From positions 229,755-293,754 of the forward strand of contig NZ_JAGOPN010000006.1 of assembly GCF_017991995.1 (NCBI RefSeq): a stretch of DNA of 64,000 nt, written 5' to 3'. Positions 17,721-25,810 of the stretch are shown piece by piece. Source of the DNA: Pseudacidovorax sp. GTDB lineage: Bacteria > Pseudomonadota > Gammaproteobacteria > Burkholderiales > Burkholderiaceae_C. The notes beneath the pieces are model-generated. The model saw only the letters and a program-made list of their open reading frames with translations, made no database searches and was not told the DNA's origin. Within the stretch, counting starts at the first letter, position 1; each line of letters begins with the position of its first letter. The translations under genes were made by a program, and so were the position numbers.

Positions 17721-17746
17721 GGCGCCGCGGCCAGGCCGCGTGCGCC
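17721..17746. terminator. GC-rich hairpin between convergent genes
   Basis: GGCGC-CGCGGCC pairs with GGCCGCG-TGCGCC with one bulge, giving a very stable stem between two converging stops. There is no T run on either side, so it is at best a partial or rho-assisted terminator. Confidence 0.35.
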
Positions 17747-17760
17747 GACAAGCCGGAGCC

Positions 17761-18291
17761 TCAGTGCCGCGCCGCCGCCGGAGCGCCGTGGATCACGTAG
17801 CCCGTCACCTTCCACGCCCCATCGGGCTCCAGGCGGTAGGACACCAGCTCTTCGATGGCCGTGCCGGCCGAGTCCCTGGAGGTGAGCACCACGCTCAGGT
17901 AGCGCCCGCTCGGCGCGCCGGAGGACTTGTTCATGTCGATGACGGCCATGTTGACGAACTGCCGCGGGCCGATCTTGCGGTAGACCGCACGGCGGGCCTT
18001 GATGTCCCGCACGAAGCGATCCCGGGCGATCTGCTTCTTGATCGCGGGTGAGGCGTTGTCCCAGATGACCTCGACGCGGCCGGTGTCCACCAGCTGCGCG
18101 ATGCGCAGGGAGCGCGCGACGATGGCCGCGCGGTCGACCTTCGGCTGCGGCGCCTGGGCCATCGCGGCCCCGGGCGCCAGGCACAACATCAGCAGGGCCA
18201 GCAGTCCGTACAGCAGGGTTTGCCAGGCGGCCGCCGGAAAAGAAGGATGGGGTCGGTCGCGCAGAACCATCGGCGTCGGCATCCCGCTCAC
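17761..18291 (-). CDS. secreted DUF4019-like protein coupled to the adhesin gene
   Basis: A 176-residue precursor with a hydrophobic signal segment (TLLYGLLALLMLCLAPGAAMAQA, about residues 25-47). The mature part (QLVDTGRVEVIWDNASPAIKKQIARDRFV, then SRDSAGTAIEELVSYRLEPDGAWKVTGYVI) has the small alpha+beta pattern of the DUF4019 family as I recall it. The GTG start overlaps the adhesin stop as GTGA; ATG codons at 18282 and 18270 are alternatives. Tight coupling to a trimeric autotransporter suggests a periplasmic helper, but that is inference; the family has no known function. Confidence 0.72.
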   Translation of the reverse strand: MSGMPTPMVLRDRPHPSFPAAAWQTLLYGLLALLMLCLAPGAAMAQAPQPKVDRAAIVARSLRIAQLVDTGRVEVIWDNASPAIKKQIARDRFVRDIKARRAVYRKIGPRQFVNMAVIDMNKSSGAPSGRYLSVVLTSRDSAGTAIEELVSYRLEPDGAWKVTGYVIHGAPAAARH

Positions 18292-21044
18292 TCGAAGGCC
18301 CCGGACAGGCCCACGCGGATGCCCACGCTGCCCTGCGTGTCGGCCGACACGCCGCCATTGACGCTCCAGCGGCCGTCGCCCGAGGTGCTGCGCAGCGACA
18401 TGCCGAAGGCCGACTGCCCGCCGTAGTAGCCCATGCCGGCGCCATAGGTGACCTTGCCGGCCAGGTACGGCGCGGTCTCCATCGACATGGCCGCGGCGGT
18501 GCCCGCCGATGCCTTGCGGGCCACCTGGTCGATGTTCTGCTTCAGCGACCCGGCGACGGCGTCGGTGTACGCATTGGCGCTGGCCACGCCGGCCTGCAGC
18601 TGGTTGAGGTTGACGGCGTCCGTCCCCTTGACGCCCGGCGCCACGTTGGAGATGACGGTGCCCTGCGGCGCCTGCCCGTTGCCGAGCACCACCGACGAAT
18701 AGTCGGTGCTGCCGTCGGCGCGGGTGGCGTAGGCGACGCTGGACTGCTGAACCGAGCGCAGTTGGCGCACGTTGACGGCATCGGTGTCGGCAGTGCCGCC
18801 GGCCACGTTGGTGATCTGGCGCTCGGCGCCGGCGCTACCCACCGAGACCGCACCCGCCGTGGAAGCGACGCTCACGCCACTGAAGGCCTCGCTCGCGCCA
18901 TTCATGCCGGCGCGATCGGCCACTGCGCCCGCGCCCAGGGCCACGCCGCCGGTCGCGCTGGCCACCGCCGCGCCGCCGATGGCCACCGACTGGCCAGCCC
19001 CCGAGGTGGCGCCGGCGCCCAGGGCCACGCTGCTCGCGCCAGCCGACGCGGCATTCACGCCGATGGCGGTGGAAAGCAGGCCCGTCGCGCCATCGTTGTT
19101 GTAGTTGCCGCCAGGCGTGCCGCCATCGTTCACGCCCACGTAGTGCGTGCGGCTGGCCTCGGTCGCGGCCAGCCGGGCCACCAGGGCGCCGATCGCGTCG
19201 TTGGTGGCATAGAGCTGGCTGCCGTTGACGGCATCGGTGCTGTCGGCGCTCAGGCGGCCGGCCGCGACGTTCTGGATCTGCCGCTCGCCGCCGACCTGGC
19301 CCACGCTGACGACGCCGGCCGCGGTGCCGCCCGCGAAGCTGTACTGCGTGCCATCGAGCACGGTCCCGGCCGTGGAGGTGGCGGCCCGGGTGGTGCTGCC
19401 ATTGCCCAGCGCGACGCTGTTGGCCTCGGTCGCCTTGGCGCCGGCACCGAGGGCCGTCGACTGGTCGCCGGAGGCCTGCGCGCCGCTGCCCGCGGCCAGC
19501 GCGTCGGCGCCGGTGGCCGTGGGCGCCGCATATTGCGTGGCCGAGCCGCTGACCCAGCGCTCGGTGTTCACCCCCTGCACCGCGGCCTGCAGCTGGCCGA
19601 GGTTGACGGCATCGGTGGCCTTGACGCCGTTGCCCACGTTGGCGATGGCCGCGCCGCCGGCATCGATGCCGCTGGCGGTCACGCTCGGCCCGCCCACGAT
19701 CACCAGGCCCTGCGGCCCGAGGTTGACCGCGCTGCCCATCTGCAGGCCGGTGGCGCTCAGCACGTTGGTGCCCACCGTCACGCTGTCGAAGTTCACGTCC
19801 CGGGCGGTGGAGACGCGCAGGCCGTTGGCCGTGCGCTCGACAGAGATGTTGGAGCCCTGGCTCACGTCCACCGTGTCACCGGCGGAGACCTTGCGGTCGT
19901 CGGCCGAATTGACGCTCAGCCGCCAGCCGGCATCGGTGCTGGCCTTGACCGAGTCGATGGCCTGCTGCGCCGCATAGAGCTGGCTGCCGTTGACCGCGTC
20001 GGTGCTGGCGGCACTGACGCTGCCCGGCGCCAGGTGGATCAGCTGGCGCTCGGCGCCCGCAGCGCCGATGCTCGCCACCCCGCTCGCGGTGCCGGCATAG
20101 GCATAGTTGACGCCGCCCACCGTGCCGCCGGCGACCTGGGCGGCGGCACGGTCCTGGCTGTTGCGCCCCAGCACCACGCTGCCGGCCTGAGTGGCCATGG
20201 CATTGCTGCCGATGGCCACGGCATAGGCCCCGGTGGCCTGCGCGCGATTGCCCGCGGCGATGGCGCCGTCGGCACCGGCATTGCTGTCGCTGCCCAGCGC
20301 GATGGCGCCGGCATTGCCCATCGCGGCGGCCCGGGTGCCGATGGCCAGGCCGGCCGCGCCCCCCACGTTGGCCGACTGCCCCAGGGCGATGCCACTGGCC
20401 GCATTGGCCTGCGCCATGGAGCCCAGGGCCACGGACCCATCCGCCGTGGCGCGCGAACTCTCGCCCGCGGCCAGGCTGCGCGCGCCCGCAGCGACCGACT
20501 GGTCACCCAGGGCCGACGCGCGCACACCGGAGGCATTGGCATAGCCACCCACCGCCACCGTGCCGGCAGCAGCAAAGCTGTTGGAGCCCACGGCCACGGC
20601 CGAGGCGGAGGCGCCGCCGCCGTTGGCACGGGCGTTCTCGCCGAAGGCCAGGTCGCCCCGGCCATTGGGACCCGTGCTGGCGCCGGCCCCCACCGCCACC
20701 GAGGCCTCGCCCGCCGAGGTGGCCTGGGCACCGACGGCCACCGCGTTCAGCGGCACCGCCTGCGCCTGCGCGCCGATGGCGACGCTGCCGATCGCCGTGG
20801 CGACGGGGCCGTCGGCGCAGGCACCCGCCGACGTCGTCAGATTCACTGAAATTCCGGTGCTCGAACCGGAATTCTGGGCGCCCTGGCAATTGGCCGCGGT
20901 TGCCGCCGTAGCGCTGGCCGAGAAAAGAAAATAAAGGGCCGAAGCACCGGCAATCCGATGAAAAACCGGTCGACGCCACAAATGAAATGGAAGGGGCGCG
21001 GACAGGGGGTGTGTGACGCCTGCAAGCGGTTCCTGCGTTGTCAT
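18288..21044 (-). CDS. trimeric autotransporter adhesin, YadA-like
   Basis: A 918-residue surface adhesin (type Vc secretion). A long signal region (residues 1 to about 50, ending TATAAN) precedes a head built of many 14-residue left-handed repeats of the form S-V-A-V-G-x-x-A. Three neck motifs with DAVNGSQLY or DAVNVRQL separate head and stalk segments. The last 80 or so residues are the YadA anchor, with KASAGTAAAMSMETAPY and AGKVTYGAGMGYYGGQSAF, which forms the trimeric 12-strand barrel. GGAGA nine bases upstream supports the ATG at 21044. The chain ends in Phe-Glu rather than an aromatic residue. It lies 367 bp downstream of an OmpA-type lipoprotein on the same strand. Confidence 0.93.
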   Translation of the reverse strand: MTTQEPLAGVTHPLSAPLPFHLWRRPVFHRIAGASALYFLFSASATAATAANCQGAQNSGSSTGISVNLTTSAGACADGPVATAIGSVAIGAQAQAVPLNAVAVGAQATSAGEASVAVGAGASTGPNGRGDLAFGENARANGGGASASAVAVGSNSFAAAGTVAVGGYANASGVRASALGDQSVAAGARSLAAGESSRATADGSVALGSMAQANAASGIALGQSANVGGAAGLAIGTRAAAMGNAGAIALGSDSNAGADGAIAAGNRAQATGAYAVAIGSNAMATQAGSVVLGRNSQDRAAAQVAGGTVGGVNYAYAGTASGVASIGAAGAERQLIHLAPGSVSAASTDAVNGSQLYAAQQAIDSVKASTDAGWRLSVNSADDRKVSAGDTVDVSQGSNISVERTANGLRVSTARDVNFDSVTVGTNVLSATGLQMGSAVNLGPQGLVIVGGPSVTASGIDAGGAAIANVGNGVKATDAVNLGQLQAAVQGVNTERWVSGSATQYAAPTATGADALAAGSGAQASGDQSTALGAGAKATEANSVALGNGSTTRAATSTAGTVLDGTQYSFAGGTAAGVVSVGQVGGERQIQNVAAGRLSADSTDAVNGSQLYATNDAIGALVARLAATEASRTHYVGVNDGGTPGGNYNNDGATGLLSTAIGVNAASAGASSVALGAGATSGAGQSVAIGGAAVASATGGVALGAGAVADRAGMNGASEAFSGVSVASTAGAVSVGSAGAERQITNVAGGTADTDAVNVRQLRSVQQSSVAYATRADGSTDYSSVVLGNGQAPQGTVISNVAPGVKGTDAVNLNQLQAGVASANAYTDAVAGSLKQNIDQVARKASAGTAAAMSMETAPYLAGKVTYGAGMGYYGGQSAFGMSLRSTSGDGRWSVNGGVSADTQGSVGIRVGLSGAFE

Positions 21045-21411
21045 TTCAATGTGTCTCCGCAAAAGACTGCCTTTGCAAAATGGCCAGGACTCGCCTCATG
21101 CTAGCGAGCGCCCGGATGGAGACGAACGTCCAGATGCCCCGTTTTTGTTAACTAACTTACACATGCGGACCATCGTCCGCGATCATTGCAAGTGTTGCAG
21201 GGGCCCGGGGCGGGCGAATTGGACGGATCCCGATCAATTCACCCGGACAGACCCGCGCGCTTAAATCGCAATACGCGCCCGATTCAACCCCAACCAAATG
21301 GAGGATTGATTCCGAGCGCCGCGGGCGCTATTGCAGCCATTGCCGCCACGGGCTCTGCCGTGACTGAAAGAACGTGAACCCCCCGGGGCGCCCTGAGAAA
21401 ATCCCGCAGCC
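21045..21411 (-). promoter_or_regulatory. 367-bp leader/promoter region of the adhesin gene
   Basis: This gap holds no convincing gene. It is less GC-rich than its surroundings, with GTTAACTAAC near 21147 and a small perfect inverted repeat, GCGGAC and GTCCGC around CATC, at 21165-21180. No clear terminator follows the lipoprotein gene, so read-through into the adhesin is possible as well as transcription from a local promoter. Confidence 0.45.
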
Positions 21412-22650
21412 TCAAGCGGAGGCGGCGCAATCCTCGACCTTGAATTCCACGCGCCGGTCCAGCGCGTCGCTGGCATCGTCGGCACCGGTGCCGACGATGT
21501 TCTCGCGGAAGCCCATGCCGGCCTCCTTGAGGCGCTTGGCAAGGCTGGGTGCCTCGGCGGCCAGGCGCATGCGCACCACGGTCGCGCGCTGCAGCGACAG
21601 CCGCTCGTTGACCGATTCCGAGCCGGTACGGCTGGTGTGGCCCGTCACGAGCAGGCAGTTGTTGCTCATCTGCGCCGCCTGGCGGGCGATCTGGCGCAGC
21701 CACATCGGATAGACGCCGCTGATGCGCGAATCGCTCAGGAACTCCGTGGAGCCGGGCCGGAAGAGGAACTTCACGCTCAGCTTGCTGGCCTCCAGGCCCA
21801 GCTTGGCCAACTGGCCGAAGCTGCGCTCGGCGTCCGCGGTGCGGCCCAGCTGCATCTGCGTGAGGTACAGGCCGTTGTAGACACGCAGTTGCTGGCCGTC
21901 GGGCCGCTGGGCGGCGGCCTCGTAGCGCGTCAGCGCCTCCTGCCAGCGGCCGGCCGCGTAGGCGTCGATGGCCTCCTGCAGCACGGCGGTGGTGGGCAGG
22001 CGCTGCAGGTACAGCGCATCCGCCTGCTGGCCGGCGGGCGTCTGGCTGGTGCGGATGTAGCCGTCGACGGCACGGTCGCGGGTGCTGACGGGGCTGTCGC
22101 GGTAGAAGGCGGTGGGCCGGGTGTCCAGCTTCTCGTCGGCGATGCGCGCCACGGTCTGCGCGACCACGGTGCCGCTCTTGAGCTCGGTCAGCGCGAGGGC
22201 CAGCTGCCAGCGGCCGGCCGAGGCATCGGCCTGGCGGGTCAGCGTGCCGCTGAGCACGTACTGCGCCTGCTCCACGGCTTGGCTGTCGACCTGGTTGACG
22301 GTGAACTGGCTGAAGCGCTCCTGCATGCGCTGCACGATGCGCTGCTGGGCGGCCTGCGTCACTTCGGTCTGCTGGCCGGTGGTGCCGTCGAGCAACGGGT
22401 CGATGACGATGCGGCTCTTCTGCAGCCGCGATTCGACGCGGGCCAGGAAGGCCGGCATCTTCTGCGTCTGCACCATCAGGTCGTCCACCGCCTGCTGCAC
22501 GGCGCGGTCGAAGGGCATGACCTCGGTGGAAGGCGCGGCCTTGTTGGCACACGCGGCGAGCAGCGTGCCCGCAGCCGCGATCAGCAGCAGCGCCCACAGG
22601 CGCATCCAGGCACGGAGAACAACAGCGGCAACGGCGGACGGATTCAACAT
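21412..22650 (-). CDS. OmpA-type lipoprotein upstream of the trimeric autotransporter
   Basis: A 412-residue protein with a signal peptide and lipobox (GTLLAAC). The first part of the mature protein (residues about 45-200) contains a FlgO/LpoB-like region: VDDLMVQTQKMP, RIVIDPLLDG, YVLSGTLTRQ and ELKSGTVVAQ. A short TPR-like stretch follows (AAGRWQEALTRYEAAAQRPDG). The C-terminal OmpA domain shows KFLFRPGSTEFL, LLVTGHTSRTGSESVNERLSLQRA and DRRVEF, with the peptidoglycan contacts. It probably bridges outer membrane and cell wall. Its position before a YadA-like adhesin recalls TpgA of Acinetobacter, an OmpA-type partner of the Ata adhesin. GAGGAG sits just before the ATG, inside the preceding small gene. 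Confidence 0.85.
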   Translation of the reverse strand: MLNPSAVAAVVLRAWMRLWALLLIAAAGTLLAACANKAAPSTEVMPFDRAVQQAVDDLMVQTQKMPAFLARVESRLQKSRIVIDPLLDGTTGQQTEVTQAAQQRIVQRMQERFSQFTVNQVDSQAVEQAQYVLSGTLTRQADASAGRWQLALALTELKSGTVVAQTVARIADEKLDTRPTAFYRDSPVSTRDRAVDGYIRTSQTPAGQQADALYLQRLPTTAVLQEAIDAYAAGRWQEALTRYEAAAQRPDGQQLRVYNGLYLTQMQLGRTADAERSFGQLAKLGLEASKLSVKFLFRPGSTEFLSDSRISGVYPMWLRQIARQAAQMSNNCLLVTGHTSRTGSESVNERLSLQRATVVRMRLAAEAPSLAKRLKEAGMGFRENIVGTGADDASDALDRRVEFKVEDCAASA

Positions 22651-22994
22651 TCGCTCCTCAGGTAGGCCATGTCCTGCGCCGACAGCGGTTCTCCCACCGC
22701 GGCGCGCATGTTGATGTCGATGCACCGGCGCGAGGCCGGCGGGCGTGGTGGCGGCGGGGGCGCCGCCGCTTCGGTGGACACGGGCGCGGTGGCCGGCGCG
22801 GGCCGGCTGCGCGCGGCCGGACGGGGCGCGGGCGGCGCGGCCTCGGCAGCGGCAGGCGTCGGCGCCGTCCGCGGCAGGGCCAGGCAGGGCGTCGGGCACG
22901 GCGGCGGCGCATCGGCCGCGACCACGGGCACGGCAGGTGCCAGCCATCCGCCCATGCCCAGCATCCACGCCCCTGCGAGCGCCGTCCCGCGCAT
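22644..22994 (-). CDS. small Pro-rich secreted protein, unknown, coupled to OmpA-type lipoprotein
   Basis: A 116-residue protein with an N-terminal signal (MRGTALAGAWMLGMGGWLAPAVPVVAA), a Pro/Ala-rich middle (residues about 28-88, including PPPCPTPC) and a conserved-looking end, CIDINMRAAVGEPLSAQDMAYLRSEC. It has four cysteines after the signal, including the last residue. The last seven bases overlap the start of the lipoprotein gene, and the lipoprotein's ribosome binding site lies within its final codons, so the two are almost certainly translated together. I do not recognise it; a cell-envelope role next to the adhesin is inferred. Confidence 0.65.
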   Translation of the reverse strand: MRGTALAGAWMLGMGGWLAPAVPVVAADAPPPCPTPCLALPRTAPTPAAAEAAPPAPRPAARSRPAPATAPVSTEAAAPPPPPRPPASRRCIDINMRAAVGEPLSAQDMAYLRSEC

Positions 22995-23198
22995 GCGCGC
23001 TCAACCCACGCGCACGCAGACGCCGGACGGCGCGGCAGGGCCCGCTGTCCGGCCGTCCAGGCGAGCCGTGTGGAACATCATCCCGAAGAATGTAGAGGAA
23101 CTATGTCACGGCGAACGCTTGCCGAATGGCCGGTCCGCCGAATGGCATAGGCGCGGGGCCGGGTGATGGACCGCCCTGCCCCGCCCCTCGGCAGCCGA

Positions 23199-25295
23199 TC
23201 AGAAATCGACGCGCAGGCCCACCTTCACGCTGCGGCCGGGCAGCGGCGCGCGGGGGTAGACGGTGGTGGTCAGGATCGAGGTGGCGCTGTAGGCCAGTTC
23301 GTTGCCCAGGTTGTCCACCCGCGCGTACCACAGCAGGCTGGCGCGCTGCACCTTCATGCGGTAGCCGAGGGAAGCGTTCCACAAGGTGTAGCTGTCCGTG
23401 GCCCGGTCGGTGGGCGGCACGCGCTTCTGCGCGGCATAGTGGTCGAAGCCGACGCGTGCGCTCCAGGGCCCGCTGGTCCAGGCCAGCGTGGCGCCGACGC
23501 GCACCGGGGCGATGCGCGGCAGCGGCTCGCCGGTGTCGGTGTTGGTGGCGCGCACGGCATCGGCGCGCCATTCCAGGTCGAGGTTGCCACCGGCCAGCGG
23601 ACGCAGGCCATCGTTGCCCAGCAGGCGCAGGCTGCCGCTGGCCTCGATGCCGGTGAAGCGGGCCCGCACGCCGCGGTAGACGTATTCGGCCAGCAGTTCC
23701 TCGTCCAGCGCGGCGGCCAGGGCTTCCTCCGAGCCACCGGCAAAGGACTCGCCCTCGTCGTTGCGCAGGTTGCCGGTGGCCGTCAGGCCGATGTAGTTGC
23801 GGAACTTCGACCAGTAGGCGTTGACGCGCGCGTTGTGGGGCCCGGACTTCCACTGCGCGCCGATGTCGGCGCCCAGCGAGCGCTCCTTCTGCAGATTGGT
23901 ATCGCCCACCTCCCAGGCTGCGGTGGCCACGTGGGGGCCGTTGGCGAACAGCTCATAGTCCTTGGGCGCGCGCTCGGTGTAGGCCAGGTTGCCCGTGATC
24001 TGCCACTGCGGCGCCACGTTGTAGAGCAGGCCGAAGGAGGCGCTGTGTGGGTTGAAGCTGCGCTCGCCCAGCGCGAAGCGGGTGATGGAGAGGTCGTCCG
24101 GATAGCCCTGCGACGACACCTTCACCCGCTCGGTGCGCGCACCGAAGCTGAGCTTGCCCCAGGACAGCGGCAGCTCCTCGTACAGGAAGAGCGCATCGCT
24201 GCGCGTGCGGCTGTGCGGCGCGAAGGCCTCCTCGCCGTCGGCGGCGAAGCGCGTGCGCTCGCTCTGCAGGCCGATCAGGCCCTCGAAGCCCGCGATGGGA
24301 CGGTGGCGCGCCTCGATGCGCAGGTCGTTGCCCTTGTTCTTGAAGGTGGTGCCCGGTGAGCCGCCTTCGTACTCGGTGTGCCTGTAGTCGGTGTGGCTGG
24401 CCTTGGCATGGATGCTGGTGAAGAAACCGCCGGGGCGCCATTCGCCCTCGATGGCCTGGCGTTGCTGGCGCATGCCGATGGTGACGTCATCCTCGGCCAC
24501 GGTGCCGTAGTTGCTGCGGTAGTCGCTGACCGAGGCGCCGATCCAGCCGGCACCGCCGAAGAACAGCGTGCCGCCGACGGCACCGCCACGGCTCTCGGAG
24601 GCCGAATTGCAGATGCGCTTCTGCAGCACGTTGACGCCGCCCTTGCCGCACTCCAGCCAGGTGGGTGCATTCACGTCGTCGGCATGGCGGCGGAAAGCGT
24701 CGACATGCAGCGCGAAGCGGTCGTTGCCGCCTTCGAGCACCACGGCGCCGCTGCCTTCTTTGCTGCCGCTGGCGTAGCTGGCATCGGCGCGGCCGCCGAA
24801 ACCGTTGATCGGCTCCGTGGGGATGCGGTTGTCGATCACGTTGACCACGCCACCCACGGCGCTGCCGCCATAGAGCAGCGCGCCGGGGCCGCGCAGCACT
24901 TCGATGCGGTCGGTGACGAGGGCGTCGGTGGGCACCGCATGGTCATAGCTCAGGGCCGAGGCATCGAGCGAGGCGCCGCCGTTGGAGAGGATGCGGATGC
25001 GGTCGCCGTCCTGCCCGCGGATCGTCGGCCGGCTGGCGTTGGGCCCGAAGTAGGTGCTGGAGACGCCCGGCAGGCCCTGCAGCGTCTCGCCCAGTGTGGA
25101 CTGCGAGCGGTACAGCAGCGCGCTGCCCGACAGTGCCTCGACCGGCGCGATGGATTCGGCCGCGCCGAGCGGATTGCCCGTGACGGTGATGGTGTTCAGG
25201 GTGGCACCTTCGGTCGCGGACTGGGCATGGGCCAGCGTGGACAGGGCAAAGAGAACGGCCGCGCCGATGGCGTGGCGATGGAATTGGGGAGTCAT
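23199..25295 (-). CDS. TonB-dependent outer-membrane receptor, ZnuD-like
   Basis: A 698-residue receptor with a cleavable signal (ending TLAHAQS), a plug domain at about residues 30-160 and a beta-barrel ending in the aromatic RVDF. The plug segments LGETLQGLPGVSSTYFGPN, PTIRGQDGDRIRILSNGG and DRIEVLRGPGALLYGGSAVGGVVNVID resemble the zinc receptor ZnuD of Neisseria. It lacks the long His-rich loops of ZnuD, and has a Cys pair (ECGKGG and KRICN) in an extracellular loop region, so zinc is only one possible ligand. It follows a His-rich DUF2946-like gene by 82 bp; together they look like a metal-uptake unit. Confidence 0.88.
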   Translation of the reverse strand: MTPQFHRHAIGAAVLFALSTLAHAQSATEGATLNTITVTGNPLGAAESIAPVEALSGSALLYRSQSTLGETLQGLPGVSSTYFGPNASRPTIRGQDGDRIRILSNGGASLDASALSYDHAVPTDALVTDRIEVLRGPGALLYGGSAVGGVVNVIDNRIPTEPINGFGGRADASYASGSKEGSGAVVLEGGNDRFALHVDAFRRHADDVNAPTWLECGKGGVNVLQKRICNSASESRGGAVGGTLFFGGAGWIGASVSDYRSNYGTVAEDDVTIGMRQQRQAIEGEWRPGGFFTSIHAKASHTDYRHTEYEGGSPGTTFKNKGNDLRIEARHRPIAGFEGLIGLQSERTRFAADGEEAFAPHSRTRSDALFLYEELPLSWGKLSFGARTERVKVSSQGYPDDLSITRFALGERSFNPHSASFGLLYNVAPQWQITGNLAYTERAPKDYELFANGPHVATAAWEVGDTNLQKERSLGADIGAQWKSGPHNARVNAYWSKFRNYIGLTATGNLRNDEGESFAGGSEEALAAALDEELLAEYVYRGVRARFTGIEASGSLRLLGNDGLRPLAGGNLDLEWRADAVRATNTDTGEPLPRIAPVRVGATLAWTSGPWSARVGFDHYAAQKRVPPTDRATDSYTLWNASLGYRMKVQRASLLWYARVDNLGNELAYSATSILTTTVYPRAPLPGRSVKVGLRVDF

Positions 25296-25377
25296 GAGGA
25301 AGCTCGTTGAATTCGAAAAGACGTGCCGCCACGGCCCGCACAGGGCGGTCGCGGCAGCGTCGAGGAAGCACGGGAAT

Positions 25378-25791
25378 TCAGCGAGCGCCGGGCGGACCGC
25401 GCGCATCGAAGTGCACGGTCCATCGGTAGATGGCGCGGACCTGGAGGCAGGCGAAGGTGGCCGCGGGCAGCGCCACCGGCAGCAGCACCAGCGGCACGCC
25501 CGGCAGGCCGGCGCCGTGCGAGAGCACGTCGTACAGCCGGCATTCGGCATCGGTCTTGTCCGCAAACAGCGCATGCAGCCAGGGATGGCGCGGCGCCTGG
25601 AGGGTGGCGCCGTCAGTCGGTACAGCGAGCGCGACGGATGCTGCGGATGTCGTGGCAGTCGTTCGCCAGGCGACATGCGGATGCTTGCCCGGCGCATGCA
25701 GGGTGCCATGCACCAGGCCGAGCGTCGCCGTCACCCACACTGCGACGAGCAGTGCGAGCGCGACGAGGCGCGACGGCCTGGAGCGATTCAT
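25378..25791 (-). CDS. His-rich membrane-anchored DUF2946-like protein, copy A
   Basis: A 137-residue protein with one N-terminal helix (LVALALLVAVWVTATLGLVHGTLH) and a His-containing mature part: APGKHPHVAW, RHPWLHALFADKTDAECRLYDVLSHG. It ends in FDARGPP, as does the second copy at 28065. The arrangement of an N-terminal anchor, His/Cys ligands and a C-terminal RGPP recalls DUF2946 proteins that accompany copper and zinc receptor genes. It probably binds metal in the periplasm next to the TonB receptor encoded 82 bp downstream. Function is inferred. Confidence 0.7.
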   Translation of the reverse strand: MNRSRPSRLVALALLVAVWVTATLGLVHGTLHAPGKHPHVAWRTTATTSAASVALAVPTDGATLQAPRHPWLHALFADKTDAECRLYDVLSHGAGLPGVPLVLLPVALPAATFACLQVRAIYRWTVHFDARGPPGAR

Positions 25792-25810
25792 CCGCGTAGG
25801 TTCCGGAAGA

